Shown here piece by piece: positions 1-5,147 of a stretch of 5,147 nucleotides of DNA. Numbering within the stretch: position 1 is the first letter of the stretch; each line of letters starts with the position of its first letter. Under the pieces are notes generated by a model. It saw only the letters and a program-made list of their open reading frames with translations, was not told the origin of the DNA and made no database searches. The DNA is taken from NCBI GenBank assembly GCA_012797715.1, contig JAAZOO010000398.1:1-5147 (forward strand). Reading direction: 5' to 3'. Position numbers and translations under genes: made by a program. This DNA comes from Geobacteraceae bacterium (GTDB taxonomy: Bacteria > Desulfobacterota > Desulfuromonadia > Geobacterales > Geobacteraceae).

Positions 1-18
1 ATTCCGGCGCACTTTCAT
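1..18 (-). CDS. Start of an unidentified gene, cut by the window edge
   Basis: An ATG at 16-18 on the minus strand opens a frame reading MKVRRN before the window ends. The start is supported by a very strong Shine-Dalgarno sequence, CAAGGAGGGGGT, at 19-30, directly before the ATG. Only six codons are visible, so the product cannot be named. The gene lies downstream of the YtxH-like gene on the same strand, with a strong terminator hairpin (52-80) in between. It should therefore be a separate transcription unit or depend on read-through. I see no convincing -10/-35 pair in the short stretch between the hairpin and this start. Confidence 0.55.
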
Positions 19-30
19 ACCCCCTCCTTG
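19..30 (-). promoter_or_regulatory. Strong Shine-Dalgarno sequence of the gene starting at 18
   Basis: The minus strand reads CAAGGAGGGGGT immediately before ATG. It holds AAGGAGG, a near-perfect match to the 16S rRNA anti-SD, four bases from the start codon. It is what makes the six-codon fragment at the window edge believable as a gene start. Confidence 0.6.
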
Positions 31-51
31 ACGAACGGAGATTCAGGTCAC

Positions 52-80
52 AAAAAAGCCCACGTGATGTGGGCTTTTTT
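52..80. terminator. Bidirectional Rho-independent terminator
   Basis: AAAAAAGCCCAC (52-63) and GTGGGCTTTTTT (69-80) form a perfect 12-bp inverted repeat around a 5-nt loop. The GC-rich core is flanked by six A on one side and six T on the other, so the hairpin is followed by a U tract on either strand. It begins 10 bp after the stop codon of the YtxH-like gene and is well placed to end the minus-strand DUF948/YtxH transcript. It could equally stop plus-strand transcription entering from the left. Confidence 0.88.
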
Positions 81-90
81 GCAACGACAT

Positions 91-414
91 TTAGGCCTTG
101 TGCTGCTCGCTGAGCCGTTCCTTTTCCTTTTCCATGGCCTCTTTGCCCGCCTCGATTGCGGAGCTGATGATGGACTTCTTTTCCATCACCGCTTCCTTGC
201 CGCACTCGTAGGTCGACTTAATCCTGTCCTGGGCCTCTCTCGCGTACTCCTTGATCTTGTCGACGGCGTCCTCGGTCATGTCCCGGATCTGCTCACGCAC
301 CTCTCTGCCCGTCTTGGGCGCAAAAAGAAGAGCCAGCCCCGAACCGATGGCGGCGCCGGCAAGAAACGAAACAACAACTGTCGCCAAACTCGATCCCCTA
401 TCTTCACCCGACAT
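91..414 (-). CDS. YtxH-like small membrane protein
   Basis: A 107-aa protein beginning MSGEDRG. Residues about 9-31 form one hydrophobic, glycine- and alanine-rich membrane segment (VVVSFLAGAAIGSGLALLFA). This runs directly into APKTGREVREQI, the hallmark of the YtxH/GvpP-like family. The rest, about 36-107, is a highly charged, heptad-like helix rich in K, E and A, likely coiled-coil or amphipathic. The family is often described as general-stress or envelope-associated, but its molecular role is unknown. An in-frame GTG at 450 would add 12 residues, but it lies inside the preceding gene. The ATG at 414 has a Shine-Dalgarno (AAGGGGGT, 422-429) seven bases upstream, so I use it. The start lies 5 bp after the stop of the DUF948-like gene, implying translational coupling. 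A terminator follows at 52-80. Confidence 0.85.
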   Translation of the reverse strand: MSGEDRGSSLATVVVSFLAGAAIGSGLALLFAPKTGREVREQIRDMTEDAVDKIKEYAREAQDRIKSTYECGKEAVMEKKSIISSAIEAGKEAMEKEKERLSEQHKA

Positions 415-419
415 GCCTG

Positions 420-809
420 TTACCCCCTTTTCCATAAGATTCTTTCGCACACATACCGTCCGGCCGCCCTGACACCGGTAGATACGAGATTGATACGGGT
501 CAGAATATCCGCCACGTTTCCTATGACCGCATTGATCCTGGTAACGTTCCGTCCCGTCTCCCCCACCGCCGTCATGGCAGACTTCACATCATCCACCCGC
601 GACGCGATCCCCTCGGTGGTCACTTTCAGGTCCCTAAGCACACCCTGCAGGTCCTTCACCACCGGCACAAGTTCCGTGTCGATGCGCGTCATGAGACACC
701 TGGCAGCGACGGCCGCCGCCCGGATCTCCATGAGGGCCCGGACAAGAAACACCGCGATTACCACCAGGACGGCGGCAATCACGATCCATACAGTGAACAC
801 ACTCTCCAT
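420..809 (-). CDS. DUF948-like membrane-anchored protein
   Basis: A 129-aa protein. Residues about 4-27 (VFTVWIVIAAVLVVIAVFLV) form a single N-terminal membrane anchor. A long helical region follows, with spaced hydrophobic residues: DTELVPVVKDLQGVLRDLK, then VDDVKSAMTAVGETGRNVTRINAVIGNVADILTRIN. This matches the look of DUF948 proteins, which resemble methyl-accepting-chemotaxis-like coiled coils but have unknown function. A TTG at 836 would add nine residues without a Shine-Dalgarno. The ATG at 809 has GGAG at 817-820, seven bases upstream, and is preferred. The gene is first in a two-gene unit with the YtxH-like gene 5 bp downstream, and has its own promoter at 861-888. The DUF948 assignment is from overall architecture, not from a profile match. 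Confidence 0.8.
   Translation of the reverse strand: MESVFTVWIVIAAVLVVIAVFLVRALMEIRAAAVAARCLMTRIDTELVPVVKDLQGVLRDLKVTTEGIASRVDDVKSAMTAVGETGRNVTRINAVIGNVADILTRINLVSTGVRAAGRYVCERILWKRG
422..429 (-). promoter_or_regulatory. Shine-Dalgarno deciding the YtxH-like gene start
   Basis: The minus strand reads AAGGGGGT seven bases before the ATG at 414. It covers the last codons of the upstream DUF948-like gene, whose TAA is at 420-422. Ribosomes finishing that gene would stop right at this site, which supports coupled translation and the shorter start. Confidence 0.6.
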
Positions 810-860
810 GGAATCACTCCGTTCGTGCGACTGCAAACGTCGCCGTTGTCATCAGGTTGA

Positions 861-888
861 AGTATAAAGGCGGATACGGCAAAAGCAA
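861..888 (-). promoter_or_regulatory. Sigma70-type promoter of the DUF948/YtxH pair
   Basis: On the minus strand, TTGCTT (883-888) and TATACT (861-866) are separated by 16 bp. Transcription should begin near 854, giving an untranslated leader of about 45 nt before the ATG at 809. It sits in the short gap after sucD (stop at 910-912), where I see no clear terminator. The pair may therefore also receive read-through from sucCD. Confidence 0.55.
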
Positions 889-909
889 GGCACTTTGAGA
901 CCGGCCGCT

Positions 910-1779
910 CTATTTCATAACCTGGACCATGGTTTCACCCATCCTGGAGGGGCTCGGCGCAACGGCAACCCCGCACTCGCGCAGGGTGCGGATCTTGTCT
1001 TCCGCCTTTCCCTTGCCGCCGCTGATAATGGCACCCGCATGCCCCATCCGTTTTCCCGGAGGAGCGGTACGTCCGGCTATGAAGGCCGCTACGGGCTTTT
1101 TCATGTTGTCCCGAATCCATGCCGCCGCCTCTTCCTCAGCACCCCCGCCGATCTCCCCGATCAGGAAGACACCCTCGGTTTCCGGGTCATCGTTAAAAAG
1201 ACGCAAGGCGTCGAGGAAATTGACGCCGATGATGGAGTCGCCTCCGATGCCGATGCAGGTGGATTGGCCGAGCCCCGTTACGGTAAGCTGCTTCACCGCC
1301 TCGTAGGTGAGGGTGCCGCTTCGGGAAACAACCCCGATCTTTCCCTTCCGGTGAATATCGCCCGGCATAATGCCCACCTTGCACTCGCCCGGCGTAATGA
1401 TTCCCGGGCAGTTGGGGCCTATCATGACTGTGGAACTCTCCCGCAGGGCTCTCTTGACGAGCACCATGTCCCGCACCGGGATCCCCTCGGTAATGCAGAC
1501 TGCAAGGGACACACCGGCGGCGGCCGCCTCCAGCACCGCATCCGCCGCGCCCGGAGGCGGAACGAAGATCATGGAGACATCGGCACCGGTCTCCCGTACA
1601 GCCTGCTCCACGGTGTCGAACACCGGAATCCCCTCGATGATGCCCCCCCCCTTGCCGGGAGTCACTCCGGCAACGATTTTCGTACCGTACTCGCGGCACT
1701 GGCGGGTATGGAACATGCCGGCCCGGCCGGTTATCCCCTGGACCACGACTTTTGAATCCTTATTGACTAGAACGGACAT
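910..1779 (-). CDS. sucD: Succinyl-CoA synthetase (succinate-CoA ligase), alpha subunit
   Basis: A 289-aa protein, the usual length for SucD. With SucC it interconverts succinyl-CoA, NDP and phosphate with succinate, NTP and CoA in the cytoplasm (TCA cycle). Residues 15-21 (GITGRAG) are the CoA-binding Rossmann glycine motif. GPNCPG (121-126) and SRSGTLTYE (152-160) are family signatures. GHAGAI carries the active-site histidine, H247, which is phosphorylated during catalysis. The C-terminal domain is intact and ends at TAG. The ATG at 1779 has a modest GGGGT Shine-Dalgarno five bases upstream. The gene follows sucC by 47 bp and is surely co-transcribed with it. One oddity is a run of nine G on the coding strand (1643-1651), encoding part of KGGGI at residues 43-47. 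Confidence 0.97.
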   Translation of the reverse strand: MSVLVNKDSKVVVQGITGRAGMFHTRQCREYGTKIVAGVTPGKGGGIIEGIPVFDTVEQAVRETGADVSMIFVPPPGAADAVLEAAAAGVSLAVCITEGIPVRDMVLVKRALRESSTVMIGPNCPGIITPGECKVGIMPGDIHRKGKIGVVSRSGTLTYEAVKQLTVTGLGQSTCIGIGGDSIIGVNFLDALRLFNDDPETEGVFLIGEIGGGAEEEAAAWIRDNMKKPVAAFIAGRTAPPGKRMGHAGAIISGGKGKAEDKIRTLRECGVAVAPSPSRMGETMVQVMK

Positions 1780-1826
1780 TGAGTACCCCGTGAATAGAAA
1801 TGTAGTTTCGACGATCGACGTATTCT

Positions 1827-2987
1827 CTACCCCTGAACCATACGCACGATGTTTTCGACACCTTCCGCCAAATCGTGCGTAAACAGCACGTTCAGGGTGG
1901 ATTCCAGGAGGAGCCGCTTTCCTTCATCCACCAAGGTGCCGTCCATCCGCACCACGATGGGAAGTGCGCAGTCCACCTCCGAGGCGGCCGCTATGATCCC
2001 CTCGGCGATAACGTCGCAGCGCATGATGCCTCCGAAGATATTGACGAACACGCCCTTCACGTCGGGATCTCCCAGGATGATCTTGAAGGCCGCGGCCACG
2101 CGATCCTTGGCCGCGCCGCCCCCAACGTCGAGGAAGTTGGCGGGGGAGCCGCCGTACTCGCTGAGCATGTCCAGAGTGGCCATGGCCAGACCGGCGCCGT
2201 TCACCATGCAGCCGATGTTCCCCTTCAGCTTGATGTAGGAAAGGTCGAACTCGCCGGCGGTAATCTCCAGCGGGTCTATCTGGGAGAAGTCCGTCATCTC
2301 CTGGTACTCGGGATGGCGGAACAGGGCATTATCGTCGAAATTGATCTTGGCGTCCATGGCCATGAGCCAGTCGGAGCCGGTGACCACGAGAGGGTTGACC
2401 TCCACCAGGGAGCAGTCCTTTTCCAGGCAGCAGCGGTAGAGATTCATCATCAGGGTGACGCACTCTTCGCAGAGCTTTCCCGTCATGCCCAGGGAAAGCG
2501 CGGTCTTTCTCGCCTGGTAGGGACGAAGACCCACCAGGGGGTCGATGGTGACGATATGTATCTTTTCCGGGGATTTTTCCGCAAGGGCCTCGATCTCCAT
2601 CCCGCCCTCGGCGGACGCGATCATGCAGTAGCGCGAGGACTGACGGTCAAGGGTAATGGACAGGTAGAACTCACGCGCAATTTCCACCGCCTCTTCGACA
2701 AGCAGTCTCCGGACCACGAGTCCTTCCGGTCCGGTCTGGGGTGTGACCAGCCTCCTGCCGAAAAGTTCCTTGGCGGCCTGAAGTGCCTCATCCGCGCTGC
2801 CCGTCAGCCGCACGCCGCCGGCCTTGCCGCGGCCTCCCGCGTAGATCTGCGCCTTGACGACACAGCGTCCCCCCATTTCCCGTGCAGCCCGCTCCACCTG
2901 GGCCTCCGTGAACGCGGCGCGTCCCCGAGGAATCGGGATTCCATACGAACGCAGAATCTCCTTGGCCTGGTATTCGTGAATATTCAT
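1827..2987 (-). CDS. sucC: Succinyl-CoA synthetase (ADP/GDP-forming), beta subunit
   Basis: A 386-aa protein, close to the 388 aa of E. coli SucC. The N-terminal ATP-grasp domain opens with MNIHEYQAKEIL and carries the nucleotide-binding GRGKAGGV (52-59). EVNPLVV (196-202) and DAKINFDDN (about 212-220) supply metal-binding residues. The C-terminal ligase/CoA domain has GNIGCMVNGAGLAMATLD (256-273), FLDVGGGA and NIFGGIMRCD (316-325). All catalytic landmarks look intact. A TTG at 3014 would add nine residues, but it lies only about 3 nt from the predicted transcription start. The ATG at 2987 has GGAG at 2993-2996, five bases upstream, and matches the family N-terminus. The gene is first in the sucCD operon, with its own promoter at 3024-3052. 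ADP versus GDP preference cannot be read from the sequence. Confidence 0.97.
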   Translation of the reverse strand: MNIHEYQAKEILRSYGIPIPRGRAAFTEAQVERAAREMGGRCVVKAQIYAGGRGKAGGVRLTGSADEALQAAKELFGRRLVTPQTGPEGLVVRRLLVEEAVEIAREFYLSITLDRQSSRYCMIASAEGGMEIEALAEKSPEKIHIVTIDPLVGLRPYQARKTALSLGMTGKLCEECVTLMMNLYRCCLEKDCSLVEVNPLVVTGSDWLMAMDAKINFDDNALFRHPEYQEMTDFSQIDPLEITAGEFDLSYIKLKGNIGCMVNGAGLAMATLDMLSEYGGSPANFLDVGGGAAKDRVAAAFKIILGDPDVKGVFVNIFGGIMRCDVIAEGIIAAASEVDCALPIVVRMDGTLVDEGKRLLLESTLNVLFTHDLAEGVENIVRMVQG

Positions 2988-3023
2988 GAAAACTCCATGG
3001 GTAGGAAATGTCAAACGCGGGCC

Positions 3024-3052
3024 AGTATAACGACATGGGGGGGATAATTCAA
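3024..3052 (-). promoter_or_regulatory. Sigma70-type promoter of sucCD
   Basis: On the minus strand, TTGAAT (3047-3052) and TATACT (3024-3029) are separated by exactly 17 bp. Transcription should start near 3017, giving a leader of about 30 nt before the sucC ATG at 2987. The spacer contains a run of seven C. The -35 box lies inside one copy of an 8-bp direct repeat (3047-3065), a possible regulator site. Confidence 0.65.
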
Positions 3053-3065
3053 GGGAGATTCAAGG
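3047..3065 (-). repeat. 8-bp direct repeat over the sucC -35 box
   Basis: CCTTGAAT occurs twice on the minus strand, at 3058-3065 and 3047-3054, with starts 11 bp apart, about one helical turn. The downstream copy contains the -35 hexamer. The arrangement suits a dimeric regulator bound on one face of the DNA, but no known operator is recognised and two 8-mers could be chance. Confidence 0.4.
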
Positions 3066-3218
3066 TGTACGGTCGGGGAGCTCCCTGGAGCTGACCAGCA
3101 CAATCCACAAGGTGACGTGTCCTGTCAACCGGGGACTCTCCTGTCCCAAGTCTCTCGGATACCGCCCGGGAAGGAGCCCGTCAAGCTCGGGAACTTCTGG
3201 CTGCTCTTCTCGAGAACA

Positions 3219-3242
3219 GTGGGTGGCGAGCCGCCACCCCAC
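3219..3242. repeat. GC-rich hairpin inside the intergenic region
   Basis: GTGGGTGGCG and CGCCACCCCAC pair over 10 bp with one bulged C and a 3-nt loop. It is among the strongest local folds in the gap. No T tract follows on either strand, so it is not a simple terminator. Confidence 0.6.
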
Positions 3243-3353
3243 AGGACTATCCCCTTGCAAGATGCGCCAGGCCTTGCTTGGAGGGATACCGGGGCAGATG
3301 GTTCAACGCCCCGTCTTTTGGAACCACGTGCTCCCGCTTGGCGGGGAATTATG

Positions 3354-3376
3354 CCTTGAAAAATCCGTTTTCAAGG
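3354..3376. repeat. Perfect 9-bp inverted repeat
   Basis: CCTTGAAAA (3354-3362) and TTTTCAAGG (3368-3376) flank the 5-nt loop ATCCG. It lacks a following U tract, so termination is unlikely. The half-site CCTTGAA is shared with the direct repeat at the sucC -35 box, so a common binding protein is possible but unproven. Confidence 0.6.
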
Positions 3377-3454
3377 GTTGCCCCCCTTTCGTCCCCGGTA
3401 AACTTCAGGACATGGAACGCCGGTGCCGGGAATGGGCACGACACCGGGTGAAGT

Positions 3455-3666
3455 AATGAACCTAAAACCGGCAGTTGGAGGTATCCGCAGAGAGCGACGC
3501 TGTCATATTTCGTTGCTGCTCTTAGCGAAATGGAGCGGCCACAGCCGATACTGTCCGAACCAAAAAGGGTGAGTGTATCGGCTGTAGTGAAATGAGCTTA
3601 GAGCAGCACAAAGACGGCAATCGGAGAGAACGAAGGATGCCTTCAACTGCCGAATCTAGGATCATT
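3455..3666. mobile_element. MITE-like palindromic element, about 212 bp
   Basis: The ends form imperfect 32-bp terminal inverted repeats: AATGAACCTAAAACCGGCAG.. at 3455-3486 and its counterpart at 3635-3666, matching at 26 of 32 positions. CGGCAGTTG is identical at both ends. Two inner inverted repeats are nested symmetrically: TGCTGCTCT (3514-3522) with AGAGCAGCA (3600-3608), and a perfect 11-bp ACAGCCGATAC (3541-3551) with GTATCGGCTGT (3575-3585). A near-direct repeat, TAGCGAAATGGAGC and TAGTGAAATGAGC, is present at 3523-3536 and 3585-3597. There is no transposase gene. The unit could be a non-autonomous transposable element or a repeated hairpin element. I see no clear target-site duplication. 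One end covers the kinase stop codon. Confidence 0.5.
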
Positions 3667-5147
3667 GGTTTTCCTGCCGTAACAGCAGATGGGAACTCTT
3701 CCGCACGGCACCCTGAGCTTTCTCACCTTCGGAGAGATGGCTCGGTTCCTGCGTTTCCAGGTGGTTAATTGCGCGGAGGATCTTTTCTACGGCCTTCCCC
3801 AGGGTGTGGAGGTTACCAGGGGGAGGGGAGAGGGTGATGCCGGCACTGATTTCCTCTTCCAGTTTTTCGCAGAGGGTGTACAACTCCGGAAACGAGAGAT
3901 AGCCTGCCACTCCCTTCAGGGAATGGGCAATCTCTCGTGCCTTCCGGGTATCGCCGCCTGCCAGGGCCTCCTCCATATCCCGGTCGATTGAGGCGTATCG
4001 CTTCGCAAAATCGCGCAGTAGTTCCAGATAGAATGCCCCGTCCCCGTCAAGGCGCTTGATTCCGTCCGCCACATCGATGCCCGGAAGGGATTCCGGCAGC
4101 CTGTCCCGAGGAGGGGCCTCGGCGGACGGCGCACAGCGGGCGTATTGGGTTGGCTCCCCCCCCCTGTGGCTTCCAGGGTGGATGGTGGCGAGAAGATCCA
4201 CCAGCTGTTCCGCTTCCAGGGGTTTTGAAAGATAGCCGTCGAAGTTCCCTGCAAGCAGGCGCTCCCGGTCCTCCTTCAGGGAGTGGGCTGTCAGGGCGAT
4301 GATGCAGGTGCGTTCTCCTTCCGTTTCCTGCTCCCGAATCATTGCAGCCGCTTCTTCTCCGTCCATGACCGGCATCCGGATATCCATGAGAATGCAGTCG
4401 AAGCGACCGGTTCGCCATGCTTCAACGGCCTCCCGTCCGTTTTCGACGCAGGTGCAGGAGTGCCCCAGTTTCCCCAGCAGCCCTGTTACAACGAGCCGGT
4501 TTATCCGGGTATCTTCCGCTACGAGGATTGAAAGAGAATGCGCCGCTTGCGCGGGTAAGCGGCGGGCCGGTTCCCTGAGGGGTTCAGTTTTCCCCCGTTG
4601 CAGGAGAAAGGGTATCTCTGCATGGAATGTGCTTCCCGTGCCGGGCTCGCTTTCCGCCCACAGGTGTCCGCCCATCAAGCCGACAATCTGCCGGCAGATT
4701 GCAAGCCCCAAACCCGTCCCGCCGAATCTCTTCCCGATAGAGGTGTCGGCCTGTTCAAAGGGAGCGAAGATGGATTCCAGATTCTCCGGGGCAATGCCGA
4801 TACCGGTGTCGGCGATACTGGCCCGTATCCGGACGGAATCGGCAGTGCGTTCTTCAACCCGTACGGTAAGGCTTATTTCCCCTTCTTCAGTGAACTTGAC
4901 CGCATTCCCCAGCAGGTTCAGGATAATCTGCTTGAAGCGGACCTGATCGCCCATGACCGAATCGGGGACCGCCGTGTCGATGTGGGTGGTGAGCGTCAGG
5001 CATTTGTCCCGAATGCCCGGATACAGGCTGATGACGACGTCCTCAATGCTTTTGCGCAGGGAAAATTCCGTACAATCCAGATCAAATCTTCCGGCCTCGA
5101 TCTTGGAAAGATCCAGAATGTCGTTGATGACGGACATGAGATTCTGG
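3662..5147 (-). CDS. Hybrid sensor histidine kinase with receiver and HPt domains (N-terminus missing)
   Basis: The frame is open to the window edge (QNLMSVINDILDLSKIEAG), so the sensor part and the H-box histidine lie outside. Numbering from the methionine codon at 5137, residues 1-20 are the end of HisKA. The HATPase domain follows, with N box (FKQIILNLLGNAVKF, N78), G1 (DTGIGI, 110-115), F box (FAPFEQAD) and G2 (GGTGLGLAI, 139-147). A receiver domain spans about 202-320, with acidic pair E208/D209, phosphoacceptor D252 in MDIRMPVMDG, T283 and K305. A linker then leads to an HPt domain, about 350-460, with the phosphorylatable histidine H405 in AHSLKGVAGYL. This is a multistep phosphorelay protein, probably at the inner membrane. 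No partner response regulator is in view. The last 30 residues after HPt are charged, and the TGA stop overlaps the palindromic element. Confidence 0.95.
   Translation of the reverse strand, partial: QNLMSVINDILDLSKIEAGRFDLDCTEFSLRKSIEDVVISLYPGIRDKCLTLTTHIDTAVPDSVMGDQVRFKQIILNLLGNAVKFTEEGEISLTVRVEERTADSVRIRASIADTGIGIAPENLESIFAPFEQADTSIGKRFGGTGLGLAICRQIVGLMGGHLWAESEPGTGSTFHAEIPFLLQRGKTEPLREPARRLPAQAAHSLSILVAEDTRINRLVVTGLLGKLGHSCTCVENGREAVEAWRTGRFDCILMDIRMPVMDGEEAAAMIREQETEGERTCIIALTAHSLKEDRERLLAGNFDGYLSKPLEAEQLVDLLATIHPGSHRGGEPTQYARCAPSAEAPPRDRLPESLPGIDVADGIKRLDGDGAFYLELLRDFAKRYASIDRDMEEALAGGDTRKAREIAHSLKGVAGYLSFPELYTLCEKLEEEISAGITLSPPPGNLHTLGKAVEKILRAINHLETQEPSHLSEGEKAQGAVRKSSHLLLRQENQ

Larger units (their letters stand above)
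3061..3454. other. Hairpin-rich intergenic region without a credible gene
   Basis: No reading frame here has a Shine-Dalgarno sequence, a recognisable domain or natural composition. The longest, 3112-3456 on the plus strand, starts at GTG and reads as low-information sequence. The DNA is unusually dense in short inverted repeats: GGTC/GACC plus AGCTC/GAGCT (3071-3096), GGGAC/GTCCC (3132-3147), GTGGGTGGCG/CGCCACC(C)CAC (3219-3242), TGGTTC/GAACCA (3299-3326), CCCGC/GCGGG (3333-3345), CCTTGAAAA/TTTTCAAGG (3354-3376) and CCGGTG/CACCGG (3420-3447). In addition GTCCTGT (3119-3125) can pair with ACAGGAC (3241-3247), closing a multi-branched fold. This could be a structured non-coding RNA on either strand, or a decayed element. 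It matches no RNA family that I can recognise (not 6S, tmRNA, RNase P, or a c-di-GMP or cobalamin riboswitch). Confidence 0.45.

Noticed and set aside
28..867. A 279-codon plus-strand open frame across the DUF948/YtxH pair
   Set aside because: It runs through the terminator hairpin and two well-supported minus-strand genes, and its product is low-information arginine- and threonine-rich sequence.
2984..2998. A four-codon upstream frame (MEFS) whose stop overlaps the sucC start as ATGA
   Set aside because: It has no ribosome-binding site of its own, and such a short overlap is easily chance.
1875..3047. A 390-codon plus-strand open frame opposite sucC, and a 286-codon one opposite sucD (895-1755)
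   Set aside because: They mirror strongly conserved genes, lack Shine-Dalgarno sequences and show no domains. Long antisense frames arise from the codon bias of GC-rich genes.
3071..3096. Group II intron domain V candidate
   Set aside because: The hairpin has a 4-nt one-sided bulge and no GNRA loop, and lacks the catalytic triad arrangement in the right place. No intron-encoded protein is present.
3235..3262. Group I intron-like core on the minus strand (GGGGATAGTCC)
   Set aside because: The matching P7 strand (GACTA-type) is absent upstream, and no other core elements were found.
3270..3290. Sigma54-type promoter (TGGCGC..TTGC) on the minus strand
   Set aside because: The spacing between the GG and GC elements is two bases too short for sigma54.
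3112..3456. A 114-codon plus-strand frame and a 66-codon minus-strand frame (3060-3260) in the intergenic gap
   Set aside because: No ribosome-binding site, no recognisable motif, and the sequence is dominated by inverted repeats. Considered as remnants of a retroelement protein but nothing supports it.
3457..3573. A 38-codon plus-strand frame starting MNLKPAVGGI inside the palindromic element
   Set aside because: It is composed largely of the repeat sequence itself, has no Shine-Dalgarno and is best seen as a by-product of the element.

Overview
This window looks like chromosomal DNA from a GC-rich Gram-negative bacterium. A Desulfuromonadota/Geobacter-like host fits best, judging from the style of the succinyl-CoA synthetase proteins, the hybrid sensor kinase and the DUF948/YtxH-like envelope pair. 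That placement is inference from protein style, not from a search. Every convincing gene reads on the minus strand, so gene order runs from high to low coordinates.

Layout in transcription order. (1) 5147-3662: the C-terminal part of a hybrid histidine kinase with the end of HisKA, then HATPase, receiver and HPt domains. It is cut by the window edge. (2) 3666-3455: a 212-bp palindromic, MITE-like element with imperfect 32-bp terminal inverted repeats. One repeat overlaps the kinase stop codon. (3) 3454-3061: about 400 bp with no credible gene but many short, strong inverted repeats, either a structured RNA or a decayed element. (4) 3052-3024: a good sigma70-type promoter for sucC, with a direct repeat across its -35 box. 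(5) 2987-1827 sucC and 1779-910 sucD: the beta and alpha subunits of succinyl-CoA synthetase, forming a two-gene operon. (6) 888-861: a second sigma70-type promoter. It drives (7) a tightly coupled pair of small membrane proteins, a DUF948-like protein (809-420) and a YtxH-like protein (414-91). (8) 80-52: a perfect 12-bp stem with A/T tails that can terminate transcription in both directions. (9) 18-1: the first six codons of another minus-strand gene behind a very strong Shine-Dalgarno sequence.

SucC and SucD together carry out the substrate-level phosphorylation step of the TCA cycle (succinyl-CoA + NDP + Pi to succinate + NTP + CoA). The DUF948/YtxH pair is probably an envelope or stress-related unit of unknown function. 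The kinase is a phosphorelay sensor whose input domain lies outside the window. Nothing visible links the three units beyond shared strand.

No clear new defence or mobile system is present. The most interesting stretch is the roughly 600-bp gap between the kinase and sucC, with its palindromic element and adjacent hairpin-rich DNA.
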